Source: Paramecium pentaurelia (Eukaryota > Ciliophora > Oligohymenophorea > Peniculida > Parameciidae). From it: a stretch of 64,000 nucleotides of DNA. The notes below the pieces were generated by a model, which saw only the letters and a program-made list of their open reading frames with translations, ran no database searches and was not told the origin of the DNA. Below, piece by piece: positions 25,677 through 37,625 of the stretch. A program made the translations under genes and the position numbers. The stretch spans positions 94,976 through 158,975 of the forward strand of contig CAJJDO010000103.1 of the NCBI GenBank assembly GCA_905183005.1, in the 5' to 3' direction. The first letter of the stretch is position 1; each line of letters opens with the position of its first letter.

Positions 25677-27055
25677 TCATTTTAAATTTCTTATAAAGGG
25701 TAAAACCTTATTTCTCCACTCTTAATCAAATGTTTCAGTTCTGAAAATCTCTACTCCTTTCTTCAATTTCTATAATATATTAGATTCATATCTAAAAGCT
25801 TATGATAAATGATCAAATAAATCATCTGGAGTATCAAATACTATACCATTCTTTTAATGTTATACTAATTCAGAAATACTTAATAATAAATATAATATAT
25901 ACGCATTAAATGATTTAGCAAATACAGGTGTGCAGCTCCAAACATATCCACTACTTTCATTGGTAAATCTAGACCAGATGAAGAGTAATGTAAACAAATT
26001 CCTAAATCAGCACAACCTAATAATTTAGGATAATCATCAATATCTAACCATGCTAAATTTACTTTTACATGATTCCAACAAATATTACATTTCTAAAATA
26101 TCTCTTTAAATTCTTCTTTCATTGGTCCCTTACCTGTTATAACTACATATAATTTTCTATATTCCCTTCCTTACTCAATATCTAAAATAATTAATCTTCT
26201 AATTTACTTGCCAAATCCTCATATTTCTACAATGCTTACACTAGAATATTAAAATCTTCATCCTTTGTCCATGAAGTACTACTTACTATCAATCCTGGTC
26301 TATTCACTTTCTCTATCACTTATTAATTATTCAATTCTTCTGTAAATAATGTTTCATTACTATTCAATACTTCCCATTACCAATGGAAGTCTAATTTCAT
26401 AAATAATTCATGTTTCTCTTTAGGCTTATTTATAACATTAAAATTAATGTTTGCCTTATCATATACCACTGTAGCACTTCCATCTATACTATTATTATTT
26501 ATACTTTATCCTCCAATTCTATTACAAATCCTTCTACATTGCTTAAGATACACATAAAGCATAATCATATGATCTACTAAATTAATGCTCATAAGATCTA
26601 GCCATCTTTAATATAAATTTATTTCTCATCTACAATGCCAATATTGTATGTCCATAATTATGAAAATCTATTATAATTTTTGATCTACGTATTCCCTTTA
26701 TTAAACTAACTACATGTAAAACTGGAATTGAAGGAGGATTTTAAACCAAAATAAATTCCTATTTCCTACTAAACAATAATAATAGGAATAAATATAATGA
26801 TTGTATTGCAATTCTAAGTATTGCATACAATAAAAATAAGAATCTTGGCATTTTCTTTAATAAATTTACTATCCAAAGGTTTAGATCCACTATTCTAATA
26901 TTTGGATTAGATAATAATGCTTAAGTTGGCTTATTATCCATATACCCATATAAATTAATACGATATTCTGTATTATCAGCTATTGCTAAAGCATGATTAA
27001 CCATTCTTGGAGATCTTCCTATATCTCCAAACACAATTATGGAACATTATTTCAT
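25677..27055 (-). CDS. ALG1: Chitobiosyldiphosphodolichol beta-mannosyltransferase, with apparent frameshift
   Basis: About 432 residues if one frameshift is allowed. Hallmarks of GT33 family ALG1: IVFGDIGRSPRM at the N-terminus, the Leu-rich membrane segment near residues 75-100, FHNYGHTILAL, and YSSSGLDLPMKVVDMFG of the nucleotide-sugar site, followed by VFAKSFNAISELV. Three introns fit: 28 nt (joining NWRIN to ATVVYDK), 26 nt (joining LAN to IEQGREYRK) and 24 nt after FNA. Between VVDMFGA and PVFAKSFN, at about 25928-25936, the frame is out by two extra bases. The enzyme adds the first mannose to dolichol-linked chitobiose on the cytosolic ER face. The shift may be a sequence error, or a 47-nt intron that removes conserved residues. 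Confidence 0.85.
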
Positions 27056-27381
27056 AGATGTATTATTAATATTATTGTATATTTATATATAAAATATAAT
27101 AGATAAAAAAATTATTAAAGAAATCATTTTAATAAAATCATTTTAGTTAATTATATTATAAACATATTCTATAATAAAAATCAAAGTTGAATGAGAATAT
27201 TTATGTACTTTTATATTATAATAATTTAATAAGTTTAAATTAATATTTTTGTATTTTAAAAAATACTAATACTATTTTTTATAAAATGGAATAATTTAAA
27301 TATCAAATTAATAAAAAGTGAGAATAATTTTTAAGATCATTTATATTATAAAATGGTTTACGGAGTGTTAAACATTTCTTT
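27056..27381. other. AT-rich intergenic stretch
   Basis: About 325 bases between the ALG1 start and the end of the next minus-strand gene. It should include the ALG1 promoter. If the downstream gene is not spliced at its last candidate intron, its coding part would extend into this stretch to 27303. Confidence 0.45.
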
Positions 27382-27928
27382 TCAGTTCTATATTTTTTCT
27401 ACATTACTCTAACATTTCTATCAATCTGAAATAATATAAACAGTAATACTTAATCTAAATTATTTCTATATCTTGTCTAATTTACTAATTAAGATCTTTC
27501 TCTCTCTCTTTCCTTCTTTTTTTAAACAAGCTCAGGATTAAATTATACTCCACTACTTCTATATTCAAATTCAGAATAACTCTAATTTCTCTTCTAAATT
27601 GAATGATGAAATTCAATTCCAGTCTTTTAATGAGATTCAATCATCTAATTGTTTATGCTTTTGCTACTCTAATTATTTACAATTCAATGTTCTGTCTAGT
27701 TTTTTTCCATCTATCTAATTTTTATTCAACATTATGTAATTTGTTAATAATGTGAGCTTATCTATTAAAAGAGCATCGATTTACTCTTTCAAATATTTCT
27801 TATTCTTATAATTTCTATTTTGCTTCTCTTTCAGCCTATATTATTTTTAATTTCTCTTGAACATCAGCTTAATTTGGAATACCCTTCATAGGAGTTGAAG
27901 GAAGGGAAGAGATACGCTATTTAGCCAT
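27382..27928 (-). CDS. Small coiled-coil hypothetical protein
   Basis: About 159 residues with three introns (23, 24 and 20 nt). It starts MAKQRISSLPSTPMKGIPNQ; a charged helical stretch follows, rich in Gln, Lys and Glu, with a basic Arg-Glu run (KKKERERERSQ) near the end. If the final 20-nt candidate intron (gtaatg..tatag) is retained, the frame continues to 27303 instead. It is divergent from the ankyrin/IQ gene, with 122 bases between ATGs. No domain is recognised. Confidence 0.6.
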
Positions 27929-28050
27929 AGGTTCACCTGGTAGAAAGAGTACTTTTGGTATTCTCAAACGACCCAATTATTATAATGGTGCATTTTCATG
28001 TTAGGAATGAGATTTCATTATATTATTATTATATTTTAACGCTAATTATT

Positions 28051-30464
28051 ATGACAGATGACATATTTATGGGATTGACTTCTGTCCAACAATTTGATGC
28101 AAAATTAAAAGTATTTAATCAGAAAAGACATTCTATGAGTCAGATTAGTACTGCTCATAATTCTACATTAAAGAGTATGAAATCTACAATTGGAGATGGA
28201 ATACCAATGGTTTCATTTTTGGATACTTTTGTTGAGAGAGTACATTATTTAGTATAGCATTGTAATGAGTTACAAGATAGAAATGAATGTGTTCGTATTG
28301 CTTTGGAATTAGGGATTTCTTTTTATAAGGTTTAAAGTCTAAGTTCTTAGTAAGAGAGGGAAGATTTCATTATAAAATAACTATAAAATTAAGTGATGGA
28401 ATAATTAAGATAATGGAAAATCAAAATGGAATAAAGAGAACTATAACGAAATAAAACTAAAGTGATTCATGAAAATGAGAATAATCTAAATATATTTAAT
28501 TGGGTTGAAATACATACTAAATTCCGAAGTTTAAAGAAGAAACTCAAATTTGCATTGATTGAAATATTAAATTCAAAGGAAAATAGTAAAAAGATTTATT
28601 CTTAAGACAATATTAGTAATATAACATATAAAAAGCCAGATATGTAATCAATAATTGATGAATTAAATAATTTATTACATAAAATAAAGAAATAATAAAA
28701 AATAACAACTAATATTTAATGGTCTAATGAAAAAGAGACTGATTTTAAAGTAAAAAGGAATTCAGCAAAACATAGATTAGGTATGTTAGTAAATAGTAAT
28801 TCATTTAATACTATTGGAATGGGTGAATATATTATAACTCATGATAAAGATAAATAGGATCAATAAAGAAGAGAAGAATTATTATTTAAATATGATACTT
28901 AATAAGGTATGACAGAAGAAGAATTATTATATTTAGTAAATACTAGTAATCTTTTGAATAAGTGTTCAAATAAAAAGTATATAATAATATATTTTTAGAT
29001 TATTATAAACAGTAATTAATTAATTAGATTCTGAAATAATAAGTGATATAGAATTAACTATAGCTGAGAATATCTTAAATTAATATTATAAAATATCTAA
29101 AGAAATGAATTAAAGTAGACATCTTTATTTGAAAGTCAATTAAAAAGCAAAAGAAAAGGAAAGAACTGAAATTAATATCTAATAAACAAATAAAGGAGAT
29201 ATTAAAAAATTAAAAGTATATCTAATATCAAATATATTATAATAGTTTAAATTTCTTAAAATGCTCAGAGAAATGAAAGAAGATAGAAAGGATACATTTA
29301 AAGAAAACAGTGAAAAATATAAGATATTTTAATAAGAATATAGAAGAGGTAATCCTATAGCAAATCCTTTGGTATGGAAATTCAAAGATATTATGATGTC
29401 TATTTTAGAAAGAAAAGTATTATTTTATGTTTATTTAGAAAAGAGAAAAGAGAGAAAAGAAATTAGCTACAACTAATGATTCTAATAAACCCATTTTCCC
29501 ATCTAAAACAGAAAGTTTAACACTTAAAGTAGTCATGAGAAAAACACATCCAAGTTCTAAAGTAATAATTAAATCTTAACCTGATTTACATACTAATCAA
29601 TCTAATGTAACTAAAATATAAGATTATTTACTCAAATTAAAAAAAAAAGATTATGAAATGAATAAATAGAATTTCTCTTAATTTTATTCAGGTGGACCTA
29701 TTAGATAAAGACCTTATGCACATCAATCATTAACTATTGAAGAAAGTGATACAACATTACCTTATGGAAATAAATGGATCACTCCTGAAATTGAATTGGC
29801 TGCAGCTAATAAAATAAAAAAAGCATTTAAAGCATATATTTCAAAAAAAAGATTTGAAAGAGCTATTTCACAAAAGAAATTTCTAACTCCTTAACCAGCT
29901 AAATTTTATAGATTAGTTTAGAAATTGAATGAAAAAAGAAAATAAATTGATGTTGAAGAATGTTATAAAAGTTTAAAGATTGCTTTATAATAATAATAAT
30001 ATAGAAAGAAAACAATAAAAAAATCATAAATTGATTATTCTAAAATTACTATACCAAAAACTATGATATAATTGAAATTAAAATAAAGAAAATTATTTTT
30101 AGCTTTAAAAGTAAATAATACATTATGGATGGATCATTCAGGATTTATATTTGATTCAAATGATGTTAATTGTTATGATGTTGATATGTATTGTCCATTA
30201 TATTATGCTGCCAAATAATAAAGTGTACTCTTTTGTAATTTTTTACTTATTAATGGTGCTGATGTTAATATGCCTTGTAAAGATGGAGAAACTCCAACTT
30301 TTGCTGCTTTTGCATCAGGAAATATTGTTATCATTAATCTATTTGTTTCTAATGGAGCAGATATAGATAAATTAAATAATGAAGGAAAAACACCTTTATG
30401 TTATTGCTCTATTGAATTGCTTAAAGAACTTAATTTATAATATCGTCCATGTTTTATTAAATGA
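28051..30464 (+). CDS. IQ-motif and ankyrin-repeat protein
   Basis: 789 residues after removal of introns 28977-28998 and 29417-29438 (both 22 nt). The N-terminal 450 residues are largely coiled coil. A calmodulin-binding IQ-like motif lies near residue 590 (KIKKAFKAYISKKRFERA). The C-terminus has about three ankyrin repeats, with hallmark pieces CPLYYAAK, FLLINGADVNMPCKDGETP, LFVSNGADIDKLNNEGKTP. Ankyrin repeats bind proteins, and IQ motifs bind calmodulin or light chains, so a calcium-responsive scaffold is inferred. The start is chosen at the ATG just before the first good coding residues; the frame remains open upstream to 27955, but that part looks non-coding. Confidence 0.85.
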
Positions 30465-30559
30465 ATACTAATATTTATGTCATTTTATATCATAATTTAT
30501 ATTTTTTATATATAGTAAATTCTTATTTATAATCGAAATAATTAAATTATTTACACGTA

Positions 30560-31854
30560 ATGGATTAATCAACTATGATTGATGAATCTGAATAGTCTTT
30601 AGAATAATCTAGAAGGGTAGAACCAACTGTATCTGATAAAATGAAAAGGACTGAATCAGCTGCACTCAAATAAAAAATAATTAAGTAGCTATTGTGTATG
30701 CATTAAAGTTAAGTTTCATTCGAGATGTGTAATAAAACAAAATGCCATTTGATTCTTTACCAAATATAGTATAACAAAAAATAAGCGACTTTGAAGATGA
30801 ATTTCAAGACTTATGGAAAGAATCTGATGAATATTTAAGAGAAAATGGAGAAGCCATTGAAAAACTTGTTATGAAACCACTTTGTTCCAAGTATTTGCAT
30901 TCATTAATATTATTAGATTGATTTCAATAGATTTAGTCAAAGATAGAGAAATTGAATTTTCTATGAAAACATATTCATTTGTTTAAGCTAAACATCTTGA
31001 AATTGATGAAAACATTGAAAAACATAAAATGTTTAACTAAGTAGTAGATTGTAAATTGTATATTTATATATTTTAGTAATATCTAAAATTGATAAAGTAG
31101 AAACACCAAGAGAAAAATTAAATTGTATAGTAAATGCAGGTAAACAAACAAGTGGTAATATATTCATAACTATAATTTAGCTATTGTTAATCAAATGGCC
31201 AATAATCAACCTACAGGTGCTGATAATCTTTTACCTGTATTAATATATGCAACTCTTAAAGCTCAACCATAAAAAGCCTATTCTAATATATTATTTGTTA
31301 GTTATTATAGATCACCTAAAAGAATAACTGGAGAAGATGAATACTATTTTACTACTTATGAATCAACTCTCTAATTTATAGAAAAATTAGATCATCATAA
31401 ATTAAATATCAATCATCAAGAATTTTAAGATCTAAGTAAAGAACGTTTAGATAATATTAAAAATTCATAAAATGTAATTATATATAATAATTTATAGGAA
31501 TTATCTCAAAATGGAGTTTTTAATATGGATGCACATTAAAATTATGTCAATTTATAAATGATTAAAATGAAAATATAAGATCTTCAACGTAAATCAAAGT
31601 TTTATGAATAATCAAAGAAATATAGATTAAAATTTAATCAAAAATAGTTAAATGTATATTTTTGTATTTAAATTTAGAATATAAACTTAAATGAAATACC
31701 AGATTTTTATGAAGAATATTAGAATCTATATAAAAATTTGATAGAAATGCAAAAAGATATTCATAATCTATATGATTTAACAAATGAAATAATCAAGGAA
31801 AGTTAAAGTGAAACTAAAAAATAAGCAACTCGAAAATTCTTTGGAATTCTTTGA
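30560..31854 (+). CDS. VPS9-domain Rab guanine nucleotide exchange factor
   Basis: About 380-395 residues. Introns: 30696-30724, 30891-30916, 31051-31076, 31155-31180, and probably 31474-31497 and 31654-31677 (the last two are multiples of three). The VPS9 core is clear: a helical bundle, then ISKIDKVETPREKLNCIVNA, then the catalytic GADNLLPVLIYATLKAQP, where the Asp and Leu-Pro are hallmarks, followed by AYSNILFVSYYR. This domain activates Rab5-type GTPases on early endosomes. The C-terminal third is coiled coil. No C2H2/A20 finger or Ras-association domain is seen. Neighbours are unrelated. Confidence 0.9.
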
Positions 31855-31897
31855 ATATTTATTTATATATATATATATTATTATAATATTCTAATTA

Positions 31898-32878
31898 ATG
31901 AGTACAATGCTTTATAATAGTGTTCGTTTTATGCTTAAACCATGGAGACCAAAAAGAGAAATATTTCACTTTGTATTTTCAAAAGCTATGACATAATCAT
32001 CTGCAACTAAAATAATATTCTAATTAAGAAAACATATTTAAGAAAAACCTAAAGTTTTAATGTTATCAATCAACTCAGGTTTATTATATCAATATCATTT
32101 TAGCATATGGAGATTTAACATAAGCATAAATTGTAGCAGAAGCATTCTAATAAGCTGCATCAAATTTAGATGCACCATTCTATACATTTATTGATTGTTA
32201 TGCTTTAGGATCAGCATATTACTTAGCAAGTTGTGGTACAGAAGTATATGCAAGTAATAAATAATTAAAAATATAGATCCATTTTCTTTAATTGGAGAAG
32301 TATAACCATGTAAAAGGTCTATTGGATTTTAGAATGTGTTACAAAATTTAAAAATTAATTATAGATAGAGTAAAAGGGAAAGTATTTTATTAGATGCATT
32401 TACTAAAGTAAGTGAAAAATAATTGGAATTTGTAAATAAAGAACTTAAAACTGAATTTTAATTTGCTTTAGATTAAATAAAATAGAATAGAGTAGGTAAA
32501 ATTAAGAAATTTGATGAAAGTCATATATATACAGCATAATAAGCACTTGAAAATGGATTAATTGATGATATTAGTACTTTTGATGAAGTTTTAGCAAAAA
32601 AATATCCAAAGTACAAATTCAGAGAATTAACACTTTTTAAAGATGATAATTCAATGATTATTGTCTAAGGATAATTACATTTAGCAATTGAAAATCTACT
32701 TACAAAATTTGAGAATAATTGTTAACTTTTTGTTAATGAAAATGTTTATCATGATATATAAGAATAGATTAGTGAATTATTGAGTAATGCACTAAATAAT
32801 ATTGATATATAATAGAGTGCATATGATTTAATGATGGATTATCTGAATGACTTTATTATAAATTCTAATAAATATTGA
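31898..32878 (+). CDS. S49/ClpP-fold peptidase-like protein
   Basis: 310 residues after removal of introns 32079-32103 and 32254-32276. The N-terminus (FMLKPWRPKREIFHFVF) may be a targeting sequence. The crotonase/ClpP-type core shows VLMLSINSAYGDLTQAQIVA, equal to the INSPGG-type strand of S49 proteases, and a second element FIDCYALGSAYYLASCGTEV, equal to the region that carries the nucleophile in SppA (usually AASGGYYLA). Here the expected Ser appears replaced, with ALGSAYYLA in its place. IGEV follows. The fold is well supported; activity is doubtful because of the motif. A mitochondrial or plastid-like SppA homologue is inferred. Confidence 0.7.
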
Positions 32879-32898
32879 GCACAAATAAATTTAATCTA

Positions 32899-34238
32899 TC
32901 AATTATAAATTTTAGGATTATTCAAAAATACATCTGTTACTCTAATTATATTCTCAGTTGAATCCTTTTCTAATTTGAATACTTAAACTCGTTCACCAAA
33001 TTTCTATTCAATCAATTTTACAAATGTCTAATATTTAGTTATTCTATCTTTTAATAATTATTCATTATTGATCTAAATTAATTTATATAATTACTTAAAA
33101 ATTCTGTAATCTATCTAATAATGGTTTATTATTTAATGGAACTTTCTCATATTTTATTTTAGTAACAGGATCAATTTTCAATTATTTTGACTTATTAATT
33201 AAAACATCTTCATCTTCATTCAAAACTACAAATAAATTCACATTTTGTGTCTCCAAAAACTTTAATTAAGCTTCATTCTTAGGAAATCCTTCTAATACCC
33301 AACCTTTTGTTCTAGCCTCTGTTGATAGTACTTCTGTATATACAATACTATTGATTATATCATTAGATATTTCTTCTTCTTTTTGAAGTGTATTATAAAT
33401 TAAAGGACCCAAAACTCCTTTATTATGAATTTATTATTGAATCATATCAAAAGTAATAAGTTATACTAAACCATATCTTTTACTAAATATTTATGCTAAT
33501 TAAGTTGCTCTTTCTTTTAAACCAGGAGGACGTATAATTGCTACCCTAGGAAAACGAAGAGGAGGAAACTTTCTATCTCTCAAACGAATAATCTATTTGA
33601 TATTTTCAATAATATCTTCTTTAGTCCTTTTTGATGTATTAAATATATCCATATAAGATCCATAGATATATTCTAAATCTTTCTTATTCAATCTATCTCT
33701 AGTCAATGCCTTAGTCACTTCCTCTTAAGATTAAGATATTTATTCATAATATTATCTGCAAAAATCTAAATCACTCTCTAAATAAAACAGTCTAAAATGA
33801 ATTCATATTTTACCTCTCTGGTATGATTCCCATTGATTATAAATAATATGCTTATTTGATATTGTTAGGATACCCAGATATTATGATTCCTCTGAAGTGT
33901 TTCTCAGTTTTTTTTAATTCTGCAAGAATGAATTGATTTACTTAATCATCATTTATCCAATGAGATTTAAAGTGATCCTCTACTGTTATAACTTTGTAAT
34001 TGAACATATTAGCAAGAGATGCTACTATTTCTTATCTTGTTGTAGTAACCACACCAGTTACTAGGATAAGCCGTTGCACTCTTCTATTTTCAAGAATATC
34101 TATTAAGAATGTCACTGGATCTTAAGGTTTTGAAAGTACTAATAATCTTGTAAGATTTTCAAATAAGTCAGTCATTTTGTGCTCTTTTATATAAGCCTCT
34201 ACTTTTTATTAATACTCGACCAATTCATTTGTGTTCAT
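32899..34238 (-). CDS. Adenylate kinase 8-like protein with degenerate P-loops
   Basis: 431 residues after removal of introns 33792-33813 and 33073-33094. The N-terminus has a Dpy-30/RIIa-like dimerisation segment (LFENLTRLLVLSKPQDPVTF), as in AK8. It is followed by two adenylate-kinase domains: the first with LILVTGVVTTTRQEI and IISGYPNNIKQAYYLQSMGI, the second with VAIIRPPGLKERATQLAQ, GWVLEGFPKNEAQ and IDPVTKIKYEKV. The order and linkage match AK8, a ciliary/axonemal protein about 480 residues long in animals. Both P-loops lack the GxGK lysine, so ATP-handling activity is uncertain. A structural role in cilia is inferred. Confidence 0.8.
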
Positions 34239-34268
34239 TTATTTAATATATAAATTTTTACAACAAAT

Positions 34269-35419
34269 TCAAATTATCATTAAAATTAATATAAGCATCA
34301 TAGCATTGAATATATCTATTCCATCGCAATACAAAATATCAATACTCCCACAATCCAATTAATTAAATTTATCTATTTATTCTTCATTTGGACATTAATC
34401 TTCTTGATTCATTTTAATACATGGTGCTTCTTAATAAATACTAATAGCTAAAGAAGTTCCAATCTCATTTTCTAATACTCTTCTCCAATAAATATTTTTT
34501 GTTAATTTAGATGACACATATAAAGAACCTTTATCTGCTATAAATGGAACAAGTAATTTAAATATTGTTTTTCCAGGCAAATGCTATTCAAAAACTGGTT
34601 TAAATTTTTTAACTAATTGATAGCTATAAAATGTTAATTCATAGTCATGTGTATACCAATCTTCAAATCCCTCTTCCTTTATCTCACTTAACAAATATAT
34701 TGGATTATTTAATGTAATATTAGGTTCAATTGCTACTTCTAAACAATTTGAATCATTGCAAAATGATATTTCTGTATATACTTTTTATACACATGTTCCA
34801 AAAATATTACATGAAACCTAATCATCTAACAATTAATCATTAAAATGAGTCTCAATCAAATTTTAATTATTATCAAGCACAATTTGAAAATCAAACATAT
34901 ATGACAAAATTACATAATTTTTCACAAAATAATTTATTGTGTAAAATCCATTATATATTGATTTATCTGATTATTTATCCTTATACAACTTATTAGTTAA
35001 ATCCCTAAATATTAATTACATCAATACTTAATCAAGAAATTCCATTTCCTCTTGTTTTAAACATATGTACTAACAATATTTGTATCATCCTTAATTTCAT
35101 GTACATAATTCATTTCATGACGATATAATTGATCTGTTATACAAGATTAATTATTATCTCTATTAAATACTCCAACAAGTTCATCATTGAATTCAATTTC
35201 AATTCTATAGTTCTCTTATTACTTAATCACTTTTCCATTCATATCTAATTATACAAATCTTTTTCCACTTGGTTTCTTTTTTGATGTAATTTTTTCAATG
35301 TATTATTAACATGATTTTGGTATGCATTCATTTTTGAAACTATATTCATCTTCTGGACAGATTTATTGGTTTAAGACCAATACAATTAATGAATTTAGAA
35401 TAATATATAATTTTATCAT
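34269..35419 (-). CDS. Secreted or surface-anchored protein, unknown
   Basis: 375 residues after removal of one 23-nt intron (35005-35027). The N-terminal signal peptide is MIKLYIILNSLIVLVLNQQ; a Cys-containing ectodomain follows (CPEDEYSFKNECIPKSC, VSCNIFGTCVQ, QLDCGSIDILYCDG). The last 12 residues are hydrophobic (AMMLILILMII) and end at the stop, the layout of a GPI-attachment signal or a short C-terminal anchor. No known domain is recognised. A role at the cell surface or in the secretory pathway is inferred from topology only. Confidence 0.75.
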
Positions 35420-35735
35420 TAATTTTGATATTTAAATTTAAGACTTAAACAAATAGCAAACTTGAGAATCAAAAACTAATGAAAATTGATTCTCATCTAT
35501 CAATATAAGAATTTTACATTATATAAAAATAACTATAAATATTTATTAATATAAAATAATCTCCTCTATTAATTTAAATGTATTTCTTATATCAATATAA
35601 ATAAAAATGAAACTTCCAATAATTATTTATATTATTCATTAATAGTAAATAAATTTTATAGAATATATTAATCTCAATTTAAATGGTAATTTTGTTTTAA
35701 TTTAATATTTATTATTTTTTTTTTGACATTCTATT
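35420..35735. other. AT-rich intergenic stretch (divergent promoters)
   Basis: About 315 bases between two divergent starts (35419 minus, 35736 plus). It should carry both promoters. No recognisable motif was found. Confidence 0.45.
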
Positions 35736-36338
35736 ATGATTGAAGAATTGAAAGAATATTTTCAAGATTACCTAGAGAAAAAGTTTGAAAAAATAAGTAT
35801 TAAATTATAAGACTTACAACAATAATTCTTTTAACACAAAAAAGAATAAGAGATCAATATAATTGAACATAAAGAGAAAATGTTGGCAAATTATTACAAA
35901 TTAGAAAACTAATTTTAATCTTTACTTAAAGATATTAATATCACTTAAAAATAAGCTGATGAAATTATAGAGAAGATTTCTAAAAAACTAGTTCCTGCTT
36001 GTAATCCATAAAAATAAATTTCTTTTATTTAGTCCGTTTATCCATAATAAGTTCAAAGCACATTTTAATCTAATATAAATCTAAAAGACTTCAATAATAA
36101 TAATTTTTATGATTATTCTCATAAAACTGCTGATAAAACTATATAAAATATAGCAATATAATCCATTGTTCATCCAAAAGTTTCTAATTTTGATGAGAGT
36201 CAAAATATAGTTTTTATTACTAAATCAGGAGTTAAATATCATAATGCTTAATGTAATTATCTAAATAATTCAAAAACTCCTTTAACAATAAGAGAAGCCT
36301 TAAAAAGAGGATTCACTTCTTGCTAAAGATGCTCATGA
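35736..36338 (+). CDS. Coiled-coil protein with C-terminal Ada-like zinc domain
   Basis: 200 residues, no intron. Residues 1-90 form a coiled coil (EELKEYFQDYLEKKFEKISI); the middle is low complexity. The last 45 residues read VFITKSGVKYHNAQCNYL, then TPLTIREALKRGFTSCQRCS. This Tyr-His-x4-Cys ... Cys-x-x-Cys arrangement matches the small zinc/metal-binding module found at the C-terminus of many bacterial secreted nucleases and in Ada-type proteins. In those proteins it is short, terminal and bound by His/Cys residues. Its function in a ciliate coiled-coil protein is not known to me. Confidence 0.7.
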
Positions 36339-36638
36339 TGAAAATAAATTTATAAATGAAACTATATAATTATAATGAACAGTTTATAGAATTTCATTTT
36401 TAAGATTAGTCTACATTAAAATATTGTATTTTTAAAAGTAAAAAATTGAATTACATACATAAGTTTGTTATTTTAAATATTAATTATTATTTATTAGCAA
36501 CATTTCAATTAAAAATATAGATTTCTTTGATAATTTTGAATTATCTAATTACAACATTATTATTTCCTAATAACTTATCTTGTTTAAAGTAAAAATTTAT
36601 AAAATAATAAAACATTAAATATTTATTGTTATAATATA
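36339..36638. other. AT-rich intergenic stretch
   Basis: About 300 bases between two plus-strand genes. It should hold the promoter of the dehydrogenase gene. Nothing specific was seen. Confidence 0.45.
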
Positions 36639-37586
36639 ATGTATAAACTTCTTGCTCTTTCTATAGGATCAATTAGTTTGATAGCAGGAAAATTAAAAAT
36701 AATGGGAGGTATTAACTATTTTAAAACCCATGAAGAGGTATGATTAAAAATAAATAAGATTTCATTGAATGATAAAACTATATTGATAACAGGTGGAACA
36801 GATGGGATTGGATGGGAAACTGCAAAAAAGTTAGCAAAAGCAAAATGTGTAATTGTTGCAGGAAGAAATGTTGAAAGAATAAAATCTTAATTAATTAATT
36901 ACAAAAATATCAAATATATGTACTTAGACTTGAATGATTTGGATAAGGTGTAGGAATTCTGTTAGGAATTTAAAAATACTTATGAAAAGTTAGATATTTT
37001 GATTAACAATGCAGGAATTTATAATTTAGAGTTGAAATACACTATGTAAGGATTTGAATAGAATTTTGGTGTTAATTATTTATCTCCTTTTTTGTTAACC
37101 TATAATTTGCTTGATCGCATTCCAAATGAATAAGAATCAAGGATTATATTTGTTGCTTCACGTGCCCATTTAAACTCTCCTCGCTAGGTTGATTTCAATT
37201 ACTATTTAAATCAAGAATCTATACCATATCCATGGTATAAAATTTATGCCATTTCTAAGTTAGCTAATGTATATCAAGCATCTTCATTTGCTAACAACCT
37301 AAAGAATACTTAGATTAAGGTTTACACTTTACATCCTGGTGTTGTTCGAACTAATATGCTTAATTAATTTTAGTTTTTTTCATTTTTAGCTCCTATGATA
37401 TGGTATTTCACAAAGACTCCTGAATAAGGATCAGTAACTTAAACATTTTTAGCTACATAACCAAATCAAAAATTAAAAAATGGATATTATTATAAAGATT
37501 GTGTTCCAAAGTATCTAAAAGAAGACAATAATCAATTGTTTGATTAAACAATAAAGTTACTTCAAAAGCTTGGTTATATTAAATGA
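36639..37586 (+). CDS. Short-chain dehydrogenase/reductase, retinol dehydrogenase-like
   Basis: 308 residues after removal of a 21-nt intron (36738-36758). The N-terminal hydrophobic segment (LLALSIGSISLIAG) suggests a membrane anchor. SDR motifs are all present: TGGTDGIG for the nucleotide-binding loop, LDLND, NNAG, the catalytic Ser in VASRAHL, and YAISK with catalytic Tyr and Lys, followed by HPGVVRTNM. This set matches the retinol dehydrogenase/WW-oxidoreductase group of NAD(P)H-dependent enzymes, often ER-bound. The substrate cannot be told from sequence. Confidence 0.9.
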
Positions 37587-37625
37587 GCATATGTATATAT
37601 CTATATATTTTAATTCATTGAAAAA

